From contig NW_020312525.1 in the NCBI RefSeq assembly GCF_002999335.1, forward strand, positions 1-64,000: a stretch of DNA of 64,000 nt, given 5' to 3'. The DNA is from Cyclospora cayetanensis. Lineage: Eukaryota > Apicomplexa > Conoidasida > Eucoccidiorida > Eimeriidae. A model generated the notes under the pieces. That model made no database searches and was not told the DNA's origin. It was given only the letters and a program-made list of their open reading frames with translations. Positions 33,760-45,200 of the stretch are shown here, piece after piece. The position numbers and the translations under genes are program-made. Position 1 is the first letter of the stretch; every line of letters starts with the position of its first letter.

Positions 33760-36700
33760 GGCTTGCCAATAGCTTCTAAATTCTGAAGTGCCAAATTTAA
33801 CAATGCAAAACGAAGAACCTAACAATCCCAAGGAGTTGCTTCAACACGAAATGCCTGGTTACGACCACAGAGAAAGGCTTCGGGTGATTAGAAGGCTCCA
33901 TGCAACGATAGTGTTACCACAGTAGGCGTTTAGTGTTTTTCGCTACATTTTTACGGTGTTGAGTCTCGTATTGTGAAGAAATGCACTGCCACGCTTTCTG
34001 CATGCTCATAGATAGGCGCAACACGCACAAACTTGGGAGGCAGTCACGTGCTCACCGATGCATGTAGTAGGAGACAAACGGAAAAATGATTACGCAAATA
34101 CCAAAGACACAAACAACGACCGACCACTGCTTGACAAGAAGGGCCTCACGTAAATCAGGGGACTGTTGTCCTCTTTTTCCCTGGGGCCTTCATTTGCCGC
34201 TTCTTTGACATGTTTCACTGATGGCTGAGCACTAGCTCAGGCGTGTCCTCACCCCTTCACAGTGAGGCAACGAGGCACTTAGGCGGATTACCAAATAGGA
34301 AGGCTTCCCATGGACAAGTAGCATGGCGTCGCTAAATTCAGGTCTACAAGAAATCTCAGAATTTGCCGGGCAAAGGCCTGTACAGTCACTTTAATAGTTC
34401 TTAGGACGTGCTGCTAAAAAGTGGGACTCTACGACATCACTTCATCAGATGACGTGATATAACGCCTGAGGTGCTCTTTGAGGGCTTAATACTGATCCTA
34501 AAGGACCACACAGGAGTAGTACCACACTTCGCGGGGCACATTCCGGCCAGCGTTTTTCCTGCAGTGGTATTATGGCTTGATATTCGCTTTCTGCTGCATA
34601 CCCACCACTTTCCTTTCTCTTGCCACAACCTTAAACCACATACGAGCCTTAATTTAATTCACTTGGTGATCAAGCAAGTATGGTGTTCCAAGCGTGGCTC
34701 TAATGGTTGGTGATGCTGAAGGGGCCGCCTTGAAATGCATCGAGCAAGTCCTTCTCTTCGTCTGTCTAGATAAGAGCCTCCAGTCCCGCTTTTACCGCCT
34801 CTCTGTGCCCGTCGAGATCTAGCAGCTCCCTTATTCTGAAGCTCCATGATGCTGAAGCGAAGCAGGTTAACTGGCTGTCCAGGGATTCGGAGGGTTCACA
34901 TAAGTCCCTGGACTAAAAGGTTCAGCCGCTATTCATGGGTGAACTTTCCGAGAATATTTTAACACAAACTTATCCTGCAGTTGTGTGGCATTGTACAAAT
35001 GATCTCGCCCCATGATCATCAGTGCCTATAGGCCCATTGTGCTACATGGAACCCTGCTTCATCCCCGTCGTCTGCAGGTAGATATCTTCTGAAGGCTATT
35101 TTGAGGGCTTACTAGTGGCCTGAATATCCTGATTCAACTAAATCACCTCATGCGCTTTAAGGCCATGACCACAGAACTTTAGATATGGAAGCGAAGGCAG
35201 AGCAGACATGAGAAAAAGCTGATGCCACCATTCTCCACAGGGAACGTAAGCTTTGTCTCATTATAGTTCCATCTTGGAAAATGAGAATTTTGTTTTTCTT
35301 GCCTCTGGCTCGTGCAACGATTTATCTCTTCGTGATTACACATGGCGCTATATTATGACCGGACAACGTCACGAGCTCTTCTGGCTCTGTAAGTTCATCA
35401 TGAAACGTAGGATCTACAAGGTTCCACACGTTCCTTTGCCTAGAGGTTCCTCTGGCGCCTCAGGACTCACGGCACCTCTAGAAGTCTCATGCGCCACACA
35501 AGTCACACCCCTCGGGAGCTCTCATCGTCCTGCTTACCTTACCGCTCGCATATGGTATCTCCTACCAGCGCTCCTTGCTCATGACCTGTACGCATGGAGT
35601 GTTGACTGCTTGTGAAACCTATACTAAGACAACTGCCAAAGCCAAGGTAATTGTTAGACAGGAAAATTTCAGCGGTAAGATCTGCAGCAAAGTGCTTTTG
35701 AACGCACATTCAACTCGAAAAAGATCCTCTGTACATTCCAGTGTCCAAATTAACTGAGTCAGACTAATATGCCAAACGAGAAACTGGAAAGAGCATAAGT
35801 GAGGGAATCGAAGTTTGCAACAGTGTAACTTTCATTAGACGCCGAAACCCCACTTGTTGCACCCCAAAGGGCATCCGCCGTGGAAGTCTTCATTTCATAT
35901 TTTGGAACTTCAGCAAGTCTTGGACAAGCTATGAAAATAATGTAATTGAAGGTGTTTCTTTGTTAGATAGAGAAACGCTCCCCGGCGATTTTGAAAAGGG
36001 CTATCGACTCGCCAAGCACGCTCCACAGCTAACCAGCAACTCACTGCAAATAATCTCGGAATTCCATCAATTCTGATCATGCCCAGGGCAGCTTGTACCC
36101 CAAAATCCTCAAATAGGTGTATACACTCCTGGGGGACCGATCAGGATCGATTGCGCCGACTAGAGTGAAGCGCTTTTTTATTAGCTTCACAACATGCGCT
36201 CTGCGCTGGTTATGCACATGCGACTCACCAAATCAATATTCTACGTGAAGCACTTTGGTAGACGCCACCTACAACTACGTTTGCACACGGGACTTGAGCG
36301 CCCAGCAATCATGTCAAAATGCCTCGATTTCTTTCAGCTTCTCCCGGTTATAGGTATCTTACTCCTCCAGACTCAGCCGAAGGCCCCATGAGGCGCACCA
36401 CCCTCGAAGTGTGGTATATCAATTATCTATATGCCTATGCCCAAGAGAGCATAGCCTCAAGTTTTGCTGCACTTTTGAAACCAACCGGAATTTTTTCTAG
36501 CCTTAGAAGCACTCCGGTGTCTTAAGAAATACTGGTGATCCTTTCAGTCTCGCGAAACTCACTAGAAAGTATTCATTTCCCCATATCCAGGTGTGCACGC
36601 CCGCTTAAATTTAGATCGTTCCAGTCAAATGTCTGTCGAAACCTCTCTACTATCTCGGTCTAACTACATAATTTGAGAGGTTAGAAGACCTATGACCACT

Positions 36701-37382
36701 ATCACTCTTAGGGCCCCTCCCGCGCTTACCAGCCAGACGGTCGTAATGGCCTACACTACGGGGAAACTGACAAACGGGATGGTCTCGATGGGGCAAGTGC
36801 TCCCTTAAAAAACCGACGAGGGTGGGGCGGGCGAAGGGCCCTAGCGTCTAGTGCCCCTCTTCCGGCCCATAAAGTTTCCACAGCTCCTAACAATCCCCTA
36901 TCGCCCGTTCTCTGTACTGTTGGTCCATCCCTTTTAACCCCGACAGAGCAGGGGCTGCAGACAGATGCCCTTCCCATGCGCCAAATCTGAAACAAAGACT
37001 TACGCGGGCAGCACCTCACCAATCTGCGGATGCAATGTAATTTGTCTGCAATCAAGAACAGAGTTACGATAAGCTTGGATTCTTCGCCCCAGCCTCTGTC
37101 CTCTTGTGCTGTTGTAATAGCCCTGTCACTGCTACAGCTGCATCCCTATACACTGCGCAATTGTATGAACATCAACGTACATCCGAGCAATCGGACATGT
37201 ACATACACAAATACGCATTGCCCTGTATATATCGAGGCGTAGACCTGTGTTCTTGAATAAGCTCACTCAAGCTAAACGTAAGGGTGTGCACAGTTGAATC
37301 TGTGGGATGCGGTACTGCAGCGAACACAAAATCTAATGCCAAAGGGAGTGAAGCATGGCTGTAGCCGTCCCACTTGCCACCC
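33760..37382. other. Gene-poor stretch, no recognisable gene
   Basis: About 3.6 kb with short frames only. A 120-codon plus-strand frame at 35253-35615 and an 80-codon frame at 34471-34713 have no recognisable motif. Composition resembles the transposon-bearing blocks; more degraded remnants may be present. Confidence 0.4.
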
Positions 37383-39422
37383 TCATGAGTCAAAGATACC
37401 CGAGTCCCCTCGAGGGTTCACTCTGCCCCTCAGCTCTCCAGCCGCCCTCCTTGGTGTTTGCTGCACCTGCAAGTTGCGTTCTTCCCCCCGCTGATGACAA
37501 TGCAAACCCGGATCTGACATAAGGGCGATAGCATCTGCAGCCCGGCGCTCCTTGAGCTCAGCGAGGCTTATTAGCTGCCGCTGCTTCGCCCCGGTACAGC
37601 ATAGGGCCTTGTCCCGGCATAGCAGAGCCTCTTTTCTTAACTTAGCTGCCTCCTCTGCTAATGCTTGGTCAGCCTGAGCACCCAAGACAGCGACCTCTTC
37701 ACGAGAACATAGTCAGAAAGGCCTTGAATCGTCCTCTCACAAGGGGATAGCTGCCCTACAGGATATGAGAGACGTGCTGCTGCCGCAGCCTGCCGGTGTT
37801 TTGAAGACTCACCTGCGAAGGCATAGAGACTCCAGTAGTCATCGGTTTCCCCATGAGCGTCGCGTGCCCCTCGAATTGCTCCCTCGGGGTATCTGATATC
37901 ACCTGCTGCTGCAGAGCGCCATCCCGACCGATGCCCGAGGCTTCAGAGCCCCTGGCTGCCTCCCGCTGGTATGCCTGTGGAAACAACACAGAACCAAGCA
38001 TAATTAATTGCATCTCGATCAGCCCATATGGGGCGTATCTACATTTAATGTTGCGGCTGCTACTGCTTTGGGAGGTCCCGACAACCATCGGAGTAACGCG
38101 CTTACACATACATCGCCGTACACTTCCTGCTGCGGAGGATGCTGCTGGTATTGTTGTCGCTGCAGGTGCTGAAAACAATCCCACAAAATCTGGACCACGC
38201 TTAATTGCCCGTTCGCATGGAAAGTCATAAACCTCCAGAGCAGAAAAAGCCCAAATGATCTATCGCACCTGTGTGCTGTAGGAGGCTTCGCTGCTACCCG
38301 AGGGGCGGCTATACAAGGCCGACTCCCCGCGTGTGAATATGGGTTCGTCAGACTCAGCATGCTGGTGCTGATGTAACTGCTGATGCTGCTGCATCTCCGG
38401 TTCCTGCATCTGCTGCTGCTTCTGCCGGATTGCATCAGCAAGAGCTTGAGCCTCAGACTCGAGTCGCTCAGCCATGGCTAGCAGAGCCCGCTGCTTACCA
38501 CCCTTCACACAGGTTGCTTTATCCCTTCGTTCTGCTGCGGCAGCTAGCAATTCAGCTATACGCCCTTCGTTTAAAGCTTCCTGCCAAAAAAGCCGCAGCG
38601 ATATCCCACTCGACATGCGCCAAGAGATACGGAAGCTCAATTCAAGACAGCGAGTGGTATTGCGCTACTATATCTCGTGACTCTGTGGCCGCAGTCAACG
38701 TCTGTTTATGTGAGGCCTCTGCAGACTCACGGCTCCTCTAGGGCTATGCATATTCGGGAGAGACGCTATGTCCGACATGAGTGGTCCCCTTGCTGAGGTC
38801 ATGTTCGCATCGCTGCCTGCTGGAGAGAGGGGTCCCACCGAACCCGCCTGATTGACTCCTTCGTCTGCCGCTTCGGCCATAGCCAGCAGCCTGGCGGCCT
38901 CTTGCTCTCGCATCTCCGCAACCTTTAACCTGAAGGACTGTTGGGCCCCTCGTACACAGGTGGCCCGGTCCCTGTTGAGCAGGGCCTCTTGCTGCAACCT
39001 TCTCGCCTTCTCCCGCAAGGATGCGGAAGTACTGTCCTGTGGTAGCAGCACCAGCACCAACATCTGGAACGAATTGTGACGAGCTACGACAAGTGGGGCG
39101 TCCGCAAGGTATAGGATCCTGGGGACCACTTGCGATTAAAAGGCAATAAAATGCAGCATCAGCTGCCGGGTGAAGCAACAACATTGCGACGGGCAGCTTG
39201 TCCAGCTGATCGATAATAGTCACTGCAGCTCCTAGTATGGCACGGTGGAGGCCTCGAATAACTTACTGAGGAGTTGCTTAATGTCGAAGAGTCTGAGCGG
39301 AGGACAGGTGGGCCCCCTTGCCCAACCGCCTCAATATGCTGCTGCTTGAGCTCTGCTTCACCGCTAGCAGCGGCTTCGTCCCTTAGGGTGCGCTGCCTGC
39401 GCCTCTCGTCCATGCGCTCGAT
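37383..39422 (-). CDS. Repeat protein of phase-0 exons with an RDKATC core, unknown function
   Basis: Five exons join in phase 0: 39267-39422, 38731-39036, 38269-38580, 37813-37974 and 37383-37673 (donors gtaagt, gtgagt, gtgcga, gtgagt). With the Met at 39413 as start this gives 405 residues; an upstream exon is possible because the first acceptor (ttgcag) lies just before that Met. Exons 2, 3 and 5 each carry a repeat of about 45 residues: a charged helix, then NRDRATCVRGAQQ, RRDKATCVKGGKQ or CRDKALCCTGAKQ, then a second helix (KVAEMREQEAARLLAMA, LAMAERLESEAQALADAI, SLAELKERRAADAIALM). Exons 1 and 4 may hold weak copies. Each repeat is predicted to be a helical hairpin with a conserved Cys at the turn. 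Low-complexity Gln/Ser linkers lie between repeats. I do not recognise the family; no signal peptide or membrane segment is visible. Confidence 0.65.
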
Positions 39423-40218
39423 CTGCAACAGAAAAGATGACCATAGAAATCTAAAGCACAGGTCCAGACACTGGGCTTCAAAAATCCATACCCAATAACA
39501 AGACTTAAAGCATATCCATCTGTTGAATGTACACATTTTCATCTACGACGGGAACCAGCGCATACAGAGAGCGACCACAAAGACACCGGGGAGTGCGAGG
39601 TTGGGAGCGGAGTGAGGGCAGTTCCTATGTAGAGGTGGAAGAGGAGGGAATGAGAGCTCACAAAGCCATTCATCTTGAAAGAAGGACTTTAATTATGAAG
39701 GAGAAAAATGGAATAACCCTGCACTGTGGGAGCAGTAAGGGCTACTGAAGACTGTTGGGGGGCCTGCTGCGTTTTGTGCCGAGGCCTGAAGTACGGAAAA
39801 GTTAATGAAAAAAGTAAAAGGCACAATAAAAAAATAAGAAAAAAGCGGAAGACAATCAGCACGTCCCTGTGGGGCGCCCCACGTCGGTGTGGTTGCTGGT
39901 TTGCTGGTACACCCACTTCCCGCAGCTGGTGCAGATGTGGCTGCTGTTGTCAGTCGAACCAGCAGCAACACGTCTAAAGATCTGTCGTTCTTGCCTTAAT
40001 CACTGATTTCTGACTATTTTGCCTACGGGAAGGACCATCGAGAGCCTTAGCGTCCTTGTGGTGAACCCGTTGAGCACGTTTTTGTGTACTGCTTGTCTTC
40101 TAGGGACCTTCATTGCAGCGCGCCGATGCTTGAAACACTCAACCAACTACACAAGCACGCAAACGTCCTTGCGCTTATTGCAGCGACGCGAGCACAGCTG
40201 AGCTCTCTTCTCCCTTCT

Positions 40219-40232
40219 CACCCTAACCCTAA
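40219..40232. repeat. Two telomere-like CCCTAA units
   Basis: Two adjacent CCCTAA units. The expected apicomplexan telomere unit is CCCTAAA, so this is neither the exact unit nor a long array. Probably chance. Confidence 0.3.
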
Positions 40233-40369
40233 TCCCCATGATCTTTTGTAGGATAATAAACATTTGTGTATCACTGCAAGCTCCACCTAGCCCTATTCTA
40301 CTAGTCATCTTCAATAAAGCTTAGTAACCAATTGACTACTTGGCCTGTCTTTTTGTTCATTTCCTCGTA

Positions 40370-40800
40370 GTGCCCAAGTGTGAGCCTCATTTCCTTACAA
40401 CAACCGATGCTAGTGACTTCGGGCTGGATGCGACGTTCGCCCAAGATGATATGGGCCCTCACTAAACACCAGTTACTGCTTACCATTTTCATTACTTCGC
40501 CGAAATTGCGAGCAACGCCACTCAGGGCATGATAGAGTACTCTGTACGTTGTGAAGGAACGTTGTAAAGCTATTTGTGTTGGCGTAATTCTACTGTCCCG
40601 ACCCACCTTGAGGCCTTAATTGACCTTACAACGAGTCTTCAGGACTTAGATAGCCTAAGAAGTTTCCGCTGACTTTGGCGCCTCCCGCAGTACGACTTTA
40701 CTACGAAGTATATTAAGGCATCGTTAGCTTGGTCGCCAACGCGCTCTCTTGAGTCCCACCAGCTGATTATTGTGCAGCGCAACCACACTTGCCTATAAGA
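40370..40800 (+). pseudogene. RNase H remnant of chromovirus pol
   Basis: Reads CEPHFLTTTDASDFGLDA, the start of the Ty3/gypsy RNase H domain with its first catalytic Asp, then FAEIASNAT (the E-containing helix), then SLQDLDSLRSFR and LPQYDFTTKYIKAS, the late part of the domain. At least three in-frame stops interrupt it. Aligns with minus-strand 30390-30660 and plus-strand 16800-16920. Confidence 0.75.
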
Positions 40801-40876
40801 ATTTACTTTCTTCCAGATTGTTTATGTCCTGTGCTTTTCACGTCTCTGCTTCCGCTATTATTGCCAAAAATCTAGA

Positions 40877-41236
40877 ATGAGAAGAGGGTTAATCCTTGCC
40901 GGGGGGGAGGATGGCTTGCTGTGCTTCAAAACAAAGGGGGGCTTTGCTGCTTGTACATTTCCGACCTCACTTCCCCGGGCCTTTACGTGCAAAACACATA
41001 ATCATGTTTTCTTGGGTCACGATCGAATTTACACTACAATGGAAAGCTCACGTGGTCTTTTGGTGTCCTTTCTCGCGGCAGAGGAGTATGGAGTGTCGTG
41101 CCCAGATTGCCAGCCGCTAAAGCCGCGCCCCTCTTCTAAATTAAGCCTTTTGCACAACATGCCAGTTAATGCAAGAGTTTGGACTGGGCTGGCTATAGAC
41201 TATTGTAGGACCGAACGAGGTTCAGGGTCAGAATAG
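40877..41236 (+). pseudogene. Integrase zinc-finger (HHCC) remnant
   Basis: A 119-codon open frame that could be mistaken for a gene. Its middle reads HNHVFLGHDRIYTT, then about 20 residues later CPDCQPLKPR, the His-His-Cys-Cys arrangement of a retroelement integrase, followed by VWTGLAIDY, the start of the catalytic core with its Asp. It aligns with 17220-17400 in the other plus-strand copy. Confidence 0.65.
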
Positions 41237-41239
41237 TAT

Positions 41240-41740
41240 TTACGTCGTTGTCGACAGATGTAGCATATATGTCCACTGTATCGATTTATCCAACTCTTTC
41301 ACTGTTCAGAAAACTCTTCAGCTTTTTGTTACTTATACCTTGGGGATCCAAAGTTTTCTCAGCAGCATCATTACGGATGGGGATCTGAAGTTCGGCAGTG
41401 CGTTGTCGGCTTGTATGACCCGCCTACATAGCGCACAAGCCGCATTCTTCACACGCGGTTTCGAATCTATGCTTACAAAAATCGAACGGCTAGACTGGAT
41501 TGTCTTCTGTATGCTGATTGGGTTCATAATCGAACTGTGCACCTGCTTATCCATTGTTAGCCTGCAACCTTGTGTGACAAAGAGGAGCCTTTCTCCGATT
41601 CGAATCTCTACCTGAGAGTCGGAACTCAGAGAACAGCTCGCTAGCGCAGGCGAATGCTTGCGCAAAGTTCAAGAAAAACCTGCAGGGATTGTGATAAACA
41701 GCACTCGGCTATGCATGTCAATCCTGGAGACTGGTCTTGG
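41240..41740 (+). pseudogene. Integrase catalytic core and C-terminus remnant
   Basis: After a frameshift, the plus strand at 41340-41430 reads GIQSFLSSIITDGDLKFGS, matching the LP..IVSDRD..F.S motif with the second catalytic Asp. The third acidic residue region is not clear. Further on, ESELREQLASAGECLRKVQ and NPGDWSW match the integrase C-terminal helix and GDW motif. Confidence 0.6.
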
Positions 41741-42290
41741 TGAGTAGGCACCATTTAGAAGGTGAACCAGAGTGTGAAAAACTAAACACATTTGCAGCCA
41801 GGCGGCTGCTATCATTAGTGTTCATTTTACAAGAGAGCGCTACCTTTGATTCTATTAACTTCCCTATAAGCTAAAGGTGCCACAGGGCTATCAATATTTC
41901 CTTCCTAAAGCGGCTTCGAAACTCAATAATTCTTTGTGGACTGCATGGTACAGGTAAGTGACTGATGCAGAAGCAGCTCAACCCAACAGACCCTTGAGGC
42001 TGCTGGACTAGAAAACTGTTGAGCACCGATGATGCAGTAGACAACGGTTTTTGGTGAACTGGGGTTCGGAACACGAGCCCCTTGGCTGCCAAAGGAGCGG
42101 TTGCAGGCTTTTTTGCCTGCGCAAGAATTTGCAGCTTTCTTTGATTAGCAGCTCTGGTCTCTATGAACGGCATTGCTCGTAGTCTATGGTATTTGTCGTT
42201 TCCTCGAGCTTGTTCTCTGACTGAAAGGGCTGCATCCATCGTTGTGTATTGTTCTAAAAATTCCGATATGGTATTGCTTGAAGGCATTCT

Positions 42291-45200
42291 CTGAGCTCAT
42301 GTTTATTAATATTAAGCTCTTGGCTACATTTGCTCCATACTCTATCTTATGTCTCTTGTGGGCCCTGAAAATAGATGCTGGATTCACCACCTGTACATGC
42401 ATGCAAACATATCTTTGAGCCGCGAAAGCACTGCTCAAACGACGTGTATTCTGGCAACCTTAGCTTATTTTACTTGTCCCTGTTTTCTAGAAGTTAGATG
42501 CTTACACATTTCAACGCTTTGACGACAACAAGACACCGCACCGCTGCCGTCGCGTTGGCCTGGTCACCTGTTGGTTGCTGCGTGTTGTGTGCAGCTTTTT
42601 ACCCCTCGGCTTTTCTTAATCAGATGATTTCCACTTATTGTTCTCAGGTTGTTTTGCGAGCTTCTTCCTGCCTGGGGAGTGTTGATAAGGCGGAATGAAT
42701 TTCGATGCCCTAAGGGAAGCCTGTCCTGACGGACTGGCACGGAAGACGAAGGCCTTGGTTTAACGTTGGAAGGAAAGAAATGTAGCTGCTGGTGCTACCC
42801 GACCACTTTCCACTGCACTGTTTATATTTAATTAAGACATAATGAATTTACCTACACATTTTGCAGTTCATGCATGATATTTGGTGCGGAATAGAGTCCA
42901 TTAATACAACAGCGCGCACTCTGACAGGTCTCCCCCTCAGACAAGGACCCTGGAAAACCAGCACAAGAAAACAGGCGAGTTCATATGTAAGAAAAAGCTA
43001 CTACCACTTTTTCAAATTTTCGGTTGAATCTCCCCATGGAGGCCGTACATGGGGAGATACATTGAGGGCTCTTAGCTCCATCGAGACCCTAGGCTACAAT
43101 ATGTAGCCTTTCTACAAGCTTTTCTTTCAGCATGGGCTTTTCTATCGTCCACTTACTAATAAGGAGTAAATAAGGTACAAAAAATTGGGCCACGGTAGCT
43201 GATGAGACTGCAGGCTGGCCAGAGAAGAGCGGCGGAGGGGCTGTTCTGAAAGCCAAAGGAGAGACTTGGGAAACTTGTATAATAGTAAACTAAACATACT
43301 CATTATACAATCAGAAAAGTAAAAGCAATGGATTTCAATGTTGTAGACAGGCCTATGGGAAGTAGGTTGGTGGTGATGCTCTATGCCGCACAAGACTGCT
43401 TTGGAACCTGCATTCATCTGCCCTTGAGCGTGCCCGGCGCGATCGTGTAGGAAAACTTGGCACTCAGCAACAGACTACCAGCTGTAGCTATTTGGAGTGG
43501 TTGTTATTGTTGGGGATCATTTCTGCCATGGGCCTAAGGTGGTACTATAAGGAATAGGTGCTAAGGCTATCGGAGGGACCTAATGAACTCTTTGACAGTT
43601 TTCGTGATCCTCGTAAGTCTAGTGTTTCTTCAAGGTGGCGATTATTGAAAAGGTGTACAACAGGTTTACTCTGTATATAGTGGCAGATAGACTCCAGAGT
43701 TTTCCGCTAACGCACGAAACTAGTGACTTACGAATACAGGTCTCCTTGGTCCCTCTACAAGGCGGATCGGCAGCTAATGCGTAGCTGGGTACAATGCAAA
43801 TCTGATCTTTACAACAAAACGGCATGCTGGGTCAATTTATACAATCAAGGTCGCTCAGTCGCAATCCCTAGGGGGGACGATTTAGCCTAAAATTCGCTTG
43901 CTGCACCTTGATCATTGCTGATTTCTTTGTCCAGTTTAAGCGATTCAGTAAAATTCATAGCAGCAGGGGCTGAAAGACTATCTCTCATTGGTCAGCTCAA
44001 CATCAATTACGCAGCATCGATAGATCAAATCCAGGCAAAGGTCAAAGAGGGGAATTCTTGAAGCAGCTTGCCAAGGTGGAAATAAGGGCTACTATTTGAA
44101 CAAAAGGCGCAGCGCAAAGGCACAACAGGCAACGCTCGATTCATGCGAACTGTGTTCTGTGCATACTTGCCCAAGCGGATGGGTACCTGCGCCACAATGG
44201 TCCCGATGGTACGGAACGCATCTCACATTAATAAGCAGTGACTTGTTCCGCTGTACAGCCTCTATTTCGCTGCACTAATAGCTTAAACGTCTTGGCTAAA
44301 GTTAATTAGAGTATGCGCTACTTCGTGTCTAAGCTTGCCTGCTCACCAGCCTACACACGGTTGGGCTTGCACGGGGGAATTCGGTGACGGGACATCACAG
44401 GGTTCACAGAACTTGGAAACGCCTTTCCCTTCGCCTGCTCATCAGACGTAAGCACTGAATTAAATCATTTTGATTAATTCGCTATCGACAGTTATTGTGA
44501 AACTAGTTACTAGGGATCGCTCCATATCCAGAAGGCAAAGGTTTTCATCGACAACCTCCATAGCAGATAACAGGTCTGGAGGCCTTGGTGAAATAATAGC
44601 TCTTGGCTTCTTAATGACCCGGTATTTAGCATACTGAGTTTGTATGGAGGCACCCATGTCATTAATATTCTTATAGGCTGCCCTAGTGTGTCCAGGGCAT
44701 GGCGAGGCACACCATGGCCCTCTGTACACGGAAAACAGCCTCCCTGTAAATTTATAGGCTTTCTGAAGACCACATCATACAGTACAACAAGCCCTTCACC
44801 AAAAAGTGGCAGCCTTCTTCTAGGTTTAGCTTCCTTGTCTTCCTAATAGCGGTTTAAGTAATGAACATTTTTGATTTGAATACCGCTTCCTATTCTATGG
44901 GTAGAAGACAAGCTTCTGAGTAGATTTTAGCCAGCTTACACGCCTGCCCCTTTAAAAGCCGTCTATTCTCCCTTCCAGTGTGGCGTACGCTTACAAAACG
45001 GAGCCGTGTAAAAGCTCCACAGAGAGACCATCTTCATGTGACTCATTTAAAAGGTCAGCACTTTCGTTTAGTTGTGATGCTGCTGTGATTCAATTATTTT
45101 ATCCTTATTACAGACTCTTGCAGCCAGGAAAATATGTCTTAAAATTGCTGTTCTCTGCTTTGTTATTGGAATGTCCTGTGAGATGCGGCCTAAGACGTAT

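Larger units (their letters stand above)
40010..42290 (+). mobile_element. Chromovirus remnant on the plus strand: RT end, RNase H, integrase, chromodomain
   Basis: In order: an RT thumb-like segment (about 40060-40210), RNase H (40370-40800), integrase zinc finger (40970-41200), integrase core (41210-41620), integrase C-terminus (NPGDWSW near 41720) and a chromodomain/tail region (42000-42260) that aligns with the other copies. Frameshifts and stops occur in each part. The 5' half of the element, including gag, is missing; the copy starts abruptly about 600 bases from the repeat gene on the other strand. Confidence 0.7.

Noticed and set aside
40219..40232. Telomere-like CCCTAACCCTAA as evidence of an internal telomere
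   Set aside because: Only two units, and of the six-base rather than the seven-base apicomplexan type; within chance expectation and inside a transposon remnant.
40301..40606. 101-codon minus-strand frame
   Set aside because: Opposite the plus-strand RNase H, whose TTTDASDFGL motif is clear.
41871..42287. 138-codon minus-strand frame as a gag gene
   Set aside because: Covers the region that aligns in the plus direction with the 3' ends of the other chromovirus copies (for example 18330-18440), so the minus frame is probably chance.
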